The notes under the pieces are model-generated. The model ran no database searches. It was not told the DNA's origin and saw only the letters and a program-made list of their open reading frames with translations. Shown piece after piece: positions 59,398-64,000 of a stretch of DNA of 64,000 nucleotides. The position numbers and the translations under genes were made by a program. Source of the stretch: Odobenus rosmarus divergens. Its lineage: Eukaryota; Chordata; Mammalia; Carnivora; Odobenidae. The first letter of the stretch is position 1, and every line of letters begins with the position of its first letter. The DNA lies in contig NW_004450323.1 of NCBI RefSeq assembly GCF_000321225.1, positions 1,861,301 through 1,925,300 of the forward strand, in the 5' to 3' direction.

Positions 59398-62300
59398 TAA
59401 AGTGCTTTTTGATGAATACTCCAAGAAGATCACATTGATAGTGAATAAGGTGATTAGTTTTGGTATAATGCTTCTTAAACATGTCACTTTAAACGTATCT
59501 TCCCTCTCAGAAATCATTGATTGTATTTGGGGAAAGGAACTCATGATGGAAAGCTTGAACTGCCCCTCCTCGGCAACTGGATTTTCTCTAAGGCACCTAG
59601 TAGAGTAATAATAACCTTTCTATCCCTATCATTCATCACTGATTGGATTTGGGGATGAGAAGTGGAAAGGAATGGGCTATTTGGTAACGTTGGTAGAATT
59701 CTCAGACTAAAGATAAAGTAAATATTGGGAACGGAATTAATAATGACAAAACTCCGTTTTATCACTGGATTGGTCTGAGTCTCTTCCCTCAACTTGCTGG
59801 CATGACAACTCAGCTTAGAGCCTGTGAAATGGGGTTGAAAGGCTAATACCCATTGTGACATGGAGTTTGATGGACATTTATTTCCTTATACTTTTTTTAA
59901 AAGTAGAGTTAGTTCAGTTCACTGAATAACCAAAGAACTTCTGATCTGCCCTAAATATTCTTGCCCTGTTTGTGATTTTTTTATTCTTGTAGGCTCGCTT
60001 TTATCCCAGCAGTTACTGAAAGAAGACGAGAATGAAAAGAAACAGTGATCCAACCCTCCCGTGACTATGAAAGAAGCCATTACTATTAGGTGTAGAACTC
60101 CGGTGGGAGTGAGGACTGCTTCCCAAGATTCCTGGCACTCTTTCCAGTAATGAGCAGTTTGTTTCTCAGCCTTTGAACCATTTATTCACATTTAAAATTC
60201 TACCCAGTGGAAAGCCTTGGGAGGAAAAATAGAGTAGAAGTAGAATCGATGTTAGGTATCATTGTGATCTTAACTCCTGTCCTTGGAGTTTTTTAGTAAC
60301 AATTCTTGAGGGTATAGAGAAGAGAATATGTGAGAGCAGAAAGTATAAAAGGATACCCACATCTAGTAGAATGCCTCCTTCCCGATCCAAACACAGTTTT
60401 TCCCAATGGCTGCCACCACCCCCTCCCCCGGCAGGAACGAGGGTTTTAAAAATAAAACTCTTCTCTAGCTCTCAGAGGAATATAGCCCAAAGCGTCTTTG
60501 CTGGACCATATCCTAGGGTTTATCTCAGACATTTGGAATCTTACAAGCAGGGAGGGAGAAGCCTCCTGGGACTGCATTCCTAAAAGGGCCTCTCCCTCTT
60601 CCCTACTCTACTGATCAGCATCTTCCAACACTGGATACTGACCGCTTATGGGCAGGTGAGCGAGTTCTGGCTATCAGCTTTTGAAAACTGCAGGAAGAAG
60701 GGCTGATCCCCGTCACTACCACTGAGCGTCTTCAGCAGGTGTTTCTCTTAAGGGTCTAACATAAAGTAGGCCCACGATATTTCTTGATAAATCTACTTAT
60801 TTATAAAATAAAGTTTTCTGGGACCTGGTCACAAGAAGCCACCATGCCTGTGTGATAAGCCACATCCCTAACTTACAGAATGAAGGTCAGACCCAGCTTT
60901 CCCCTTTCTACCCATTTAGCACCAAGTCAGCCCTGGTCTCCCTCTGCTTTCTCCGTATGAACTTGAGCCTCTCTCTGCCAGGCTGCCCTAGCCCCTCATT
61001 CTCCTAGATGCCAAGGCAAGGCTCCTTTCGGTTTTTCTAGAACTCGGATGTGCCAAACGCCATGTGTCCCCACCTGCTCGTTTTTCATTCCATTCATTCT
61101 CTCAAGTCTTGGGGCAGGGCAGGCTGCTGGAAACTTGCTTTCTCTGAGGTAAAAGAAAACCATTCTGTTCCCTCTGCTCGAAGCACTGAAGTTGTCTCTG
61201 AAGGGCAGGATTTCCTTTGGCTACTCTCCGTACTTGATCCCTTTCCTGGATCCCATTTGAGTTTTTCTCTGGGTTGATCCACCTCTGCATGGCTCTTTCT
61301 TTCTCACCAGTCACAGCATCACCCTGCCCTTGGTGGCATAGATACTTCCTTCAGTGCTGTAGTTGTCTTTCCTATCTGTCTGGGTCCTAGTCCTCCCTCC
61401 ACCATCTCCTGAGGACACTCACATTCATTGTTTACCTGGGCAAGAGTCTGAGTGCCCAGGGAAGAGTTGTGATGGGGAAAGATGGAATGGAGTTGGATTT
61501 CTTGACCTTGAGACGTGCAGAATCTCCAGAGATCAAGCACAGCTGTGGTAGCTGGTCGCCCAATCCCGGTGCCTCGCCAGACCCCCAATTCCATCATAAT
61601 AGCAGGGGGTGGGTTTGGGAGTATCCATCTAGAAACAGGAGCAGCTGCTGAAAAACAGCCTGGCTTGTGGCCAGCTGGAGGGAAGGAGAGGCAAAGCCAG
61701 GGGAGCCCAAACTTGGGCTACACAGCATTTCCACTCCCCCTTTCCTGGAACTGCATGTGCCGCTTTTTAGAACAGATAATGAATCACAGAGCTGCTCTGA
61801 TGAAGAAATCCAAAAGTGCCTCTTTGCCTTGTCTCCCCCTCCAGGCTTTGATTAATAGAAACTTTTTACAGTGGGTTACCAGAAATGAGAGTAGGGGAAT
61901 AGTAATAATCCCGCTGGAATCCTGCAACAGAGGAGACTGGTAGGAAGTGAGTTAGACCGACCCTGTGAAGAGATCCTGTGGGGTGGGGGGCAGTCATTGG
62001 GAGGAATTGCCACTGAGTCAAGTTCTGCTCTCCTGCGTGGAGCTAGGCTACTACTCTTTGGCATGCAAGGCAAAAGAGAAATGGGATGATAGCTAGAGAG
62101 GTCAGTTGAAAGGGCCTGTGCATGTCTTAAGACAGAACCAACCAGAAACAACCAAATTAAGGTGAATGGGGCTTGAATATATAAACTGCTTAAGTATGCA
62201 TCTCTTTATCAGAAGGAATAAACACTTTCTTTTCCTTCTCCTGTCAATGAATCCAGGGCAGGAGCACCCCACCCACTTTTTTCTCCCCAGCTTTTCTCAA

Positions 62301-62911
62301 GCTGCACCCATTTTCTTTAGACAATTTCCAAGTTCTATTTTTGGTTTGGAAAAGGGTGAAAGTGCCTTGGCATCTGCATTTATCAGCTTGCTCTCTCTCT
62401 GTGTGACCTACTTTAGAGACTGGAGTTGCTTTTATTTTTATGGCTATGGGAGAAATCCCTGAAAGCAAAAATCAGTTTCAGAAGCTGAACTTAAGGGACA
62501 TGGGACACTATGTTGAGGTGGTTATTACTCTATGATTTCTGTGGTTTTCTCCCCCACCCCCCGCCAACCCTACCCCACCCCACTTCCTCTTCACATATCT
62601 TTTTAAGAGGTGCTTCTAAACAGTACCGGCTAAGTTGCAGAGATGCCATGTGAGGGCGATTCTGGCATGTGGGCTGGCCCAGCTGTGTGCTTCCCAACCT
62701 TTGAGTCACCTCAGCATCAGGCATCTGGCCTCCTAACATGAAGCTTGCAGCTCCTTAAGGCTCCTGAACTTGCCTGTGAGAGAAGGAGACAGAGGGGAGA
62801 GTCTCCTATTTATTAGTCAGGAAAGAGTAAATGAGGTCCAGAAAGTGAGTAGGTCTTCTTGAGCAGTCAGGTGAGAACCCAAGCAGAGGCAGTGTTAGAA
62901 TTCACCCTGGA

Positions 62912-63108
62912 GGGTGGCTGGGTGGCTCAGTCATTAAGCGTCTGCCTTCCGCTCAGGTCATGATCCTGGGGTCCTGGGATCGAGTCCCACATCGGGCTCT
63001 CTGCTCAGCAGGAAGCCTGCTTCTCTCTCTCCCACTCCCCTTGCTTGTATTCCCTCTCTTGCTGTGTCTCTCTCTCTGTTAAATAAAATCTTTAAAAAAA
63101 AAAAGAAA
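62912..63108 (+). mobile_element. CanSINE with 15-bp target duplication
   Basis: Flanked by identical AGAATTCACCCTGGA at 62897-62911 and 63109-63123. Confidence 0.93.
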
Positions 63109-63504
63109 AGAATTCACCCTGGACCAGTCCTTGGGACCCCTCTGAGGAATACGTGGACCAGAATCTGAAATGTGACTCACTATTTGGAGAATCATTCATT
63201 TTTCTTGGTTTCTATTTATAGTCCAAAAAAAGAAAAAAGAAAAGAAAGGATCCACTTGCCTCATGATTGTGATGTGAAGATAAATTAGTGTTTGGAAAGC
63301 AAAGCTAGAAGATATAAACAACTCAGCCCTGGGTCCTATCAATTAAGTATTCACAGGAACACCCAGAAGGAATTCATCAATGGGGAACACGAAGATGCAA
63401 ACAATAGCATCCTGGTTCTCAAGTCGGATTACATTCCAGATGAGCTACAAAAACAATGCAGAAAACCCCAGGAAACCTGACAGTAGTTAAGTGTGATCTA
63501 GCCC

Positions 63505-63655
63505 CTTGCTTCTCAAAGTACTGTCTATGGACCAGCAACGTGGGTATCATCTGGGAGTTTACCAGAAATGCAGAATCTCAGGCCCTACCCCAGACCTACT
63601 GAATCTGCATTTTAACAAGGCCCCCAGGTGATTTGTCTGCACATTAACGTCTAAA
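63505..63655 (+). mobile_element. MER5-like DNA transposon
   Basis: CTTCTCAAAGTACTGTCTAT...CTACTGAATCTGCATTTTAA...CCCCCAGGTGATTTGTCTGC. Same class as 47926, more diverged. Confidence 0.7.
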
Positions 63656-64000
63656 ACGCAGATATTTCCGCTAATCTCAGGGTCAAATGGAAACTTCGCA
63701 GCCTGAGGTCACTCAAGGCCTAGCTTCCCCAAATATATTCCATCCCTCCTGATGCCTCCTGCTAGAGGGTATTGCCTGCAGGCTTGTGGGGGTGGGGGGT
63801 GGGGCTTTTCATATGCTGCTTCCTAGGGGGGCATGGCCAAGTTTAGAGATGATCCTTAGAGCTGAGAGCATAAAGAAACTCTTCAAGCTAGAGAGAAGGG
63901 CTAGAGAGAAGCAATAAAAGGGAAGCCTAGAGGTGGGGGCTGGAGTAGGAAGAGGGCACTGCTAGGAGGAACAGTTTGCGGAGAGGTGGGCTTAGAGCTA

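Larger units (their letters stand above)
56836..64000. other. Gene-free 3' flank of IER5
   Basis: No supported gene. Contains a nearly full MIR (58350-58595), two CanSINEs and a MER5-like element. The stretches 56840-58340, 59400-62890 and 63660-64000 are largely free of recent repeats. Such repeat-poor flanks of immediate-early genes often hold enhancers, which is inference here. Confidence 0.6.

Overview
This is mammalian nuclear DNA from a carnivore. Eighteen tRNA-derived CanSINE copies are recognisable (head GGCGCCTGGGTGGCTCAGT, A/B-box region, CT-rich tract, AATAAA-rich tail), many with target-site duplications. None looks like the dog-specific SINEC_Cf or cat-specific SINEC_Fc subfamily, so an arctoid caniform (bear, seal, mustelid or procyonid type) is the most likely source. 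That is inference from SINE type only. Gene density is low and most of the window is intronic, intergenic or repeat-derived.

Layout. (1) 1-5374, minus strand: first coding exon of STX6 (syntaxin 6; 5340-5374) plus the start of its intron 1 (down to base 1), with a CpG-island promoter at about 5260-5830. (2) 5830-22500: repeat-rich spacer (MIR, L2, L1, CanSINE, an MLT1-like LTR). (3) 22502-29430, plus strand: a decayed but clearly recognisable MR1 gene (MHC class I-related, presents riboflavin-derived metabolites to MAIT cells). Exons 2, 3, 4, a damaged exon 5 and the short last exon 6 lie in order and orientation, riddled with stops, frameshifts, deletions and a lost splice donor. The signal-peptide exon was not found. 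(4) 29431-54400: gene-free spacer with repeats and some repeat-poor blocks that may be regulatory. (5) 54399-56830, plus strand: IER5, a single-exon immediate-early gene, complete with CCAAT boxes, TATA box, Initiator, 321-codon ORF, 3'UTR and ATTAAA poly(A) signal, in a CpG island. (6) 56835-64000: downstream gene-free flank, repeat-poor.

The order STX6(-) / MR1(+) / IER5(+) matches human 1q25.3, so the MR1 copy sits at its ancestral address. It is a unitary pseudogene, not a retrocopy or a paralogue. MR1 and the MAIT-cell TRAV1 segment have been reported lost in carnivores. This window shows what the loss looks like in the DNA and is its main point of interest. Comparisons with human MR1, IER5 and STX6 were made from memory of those proteins, not by database search.
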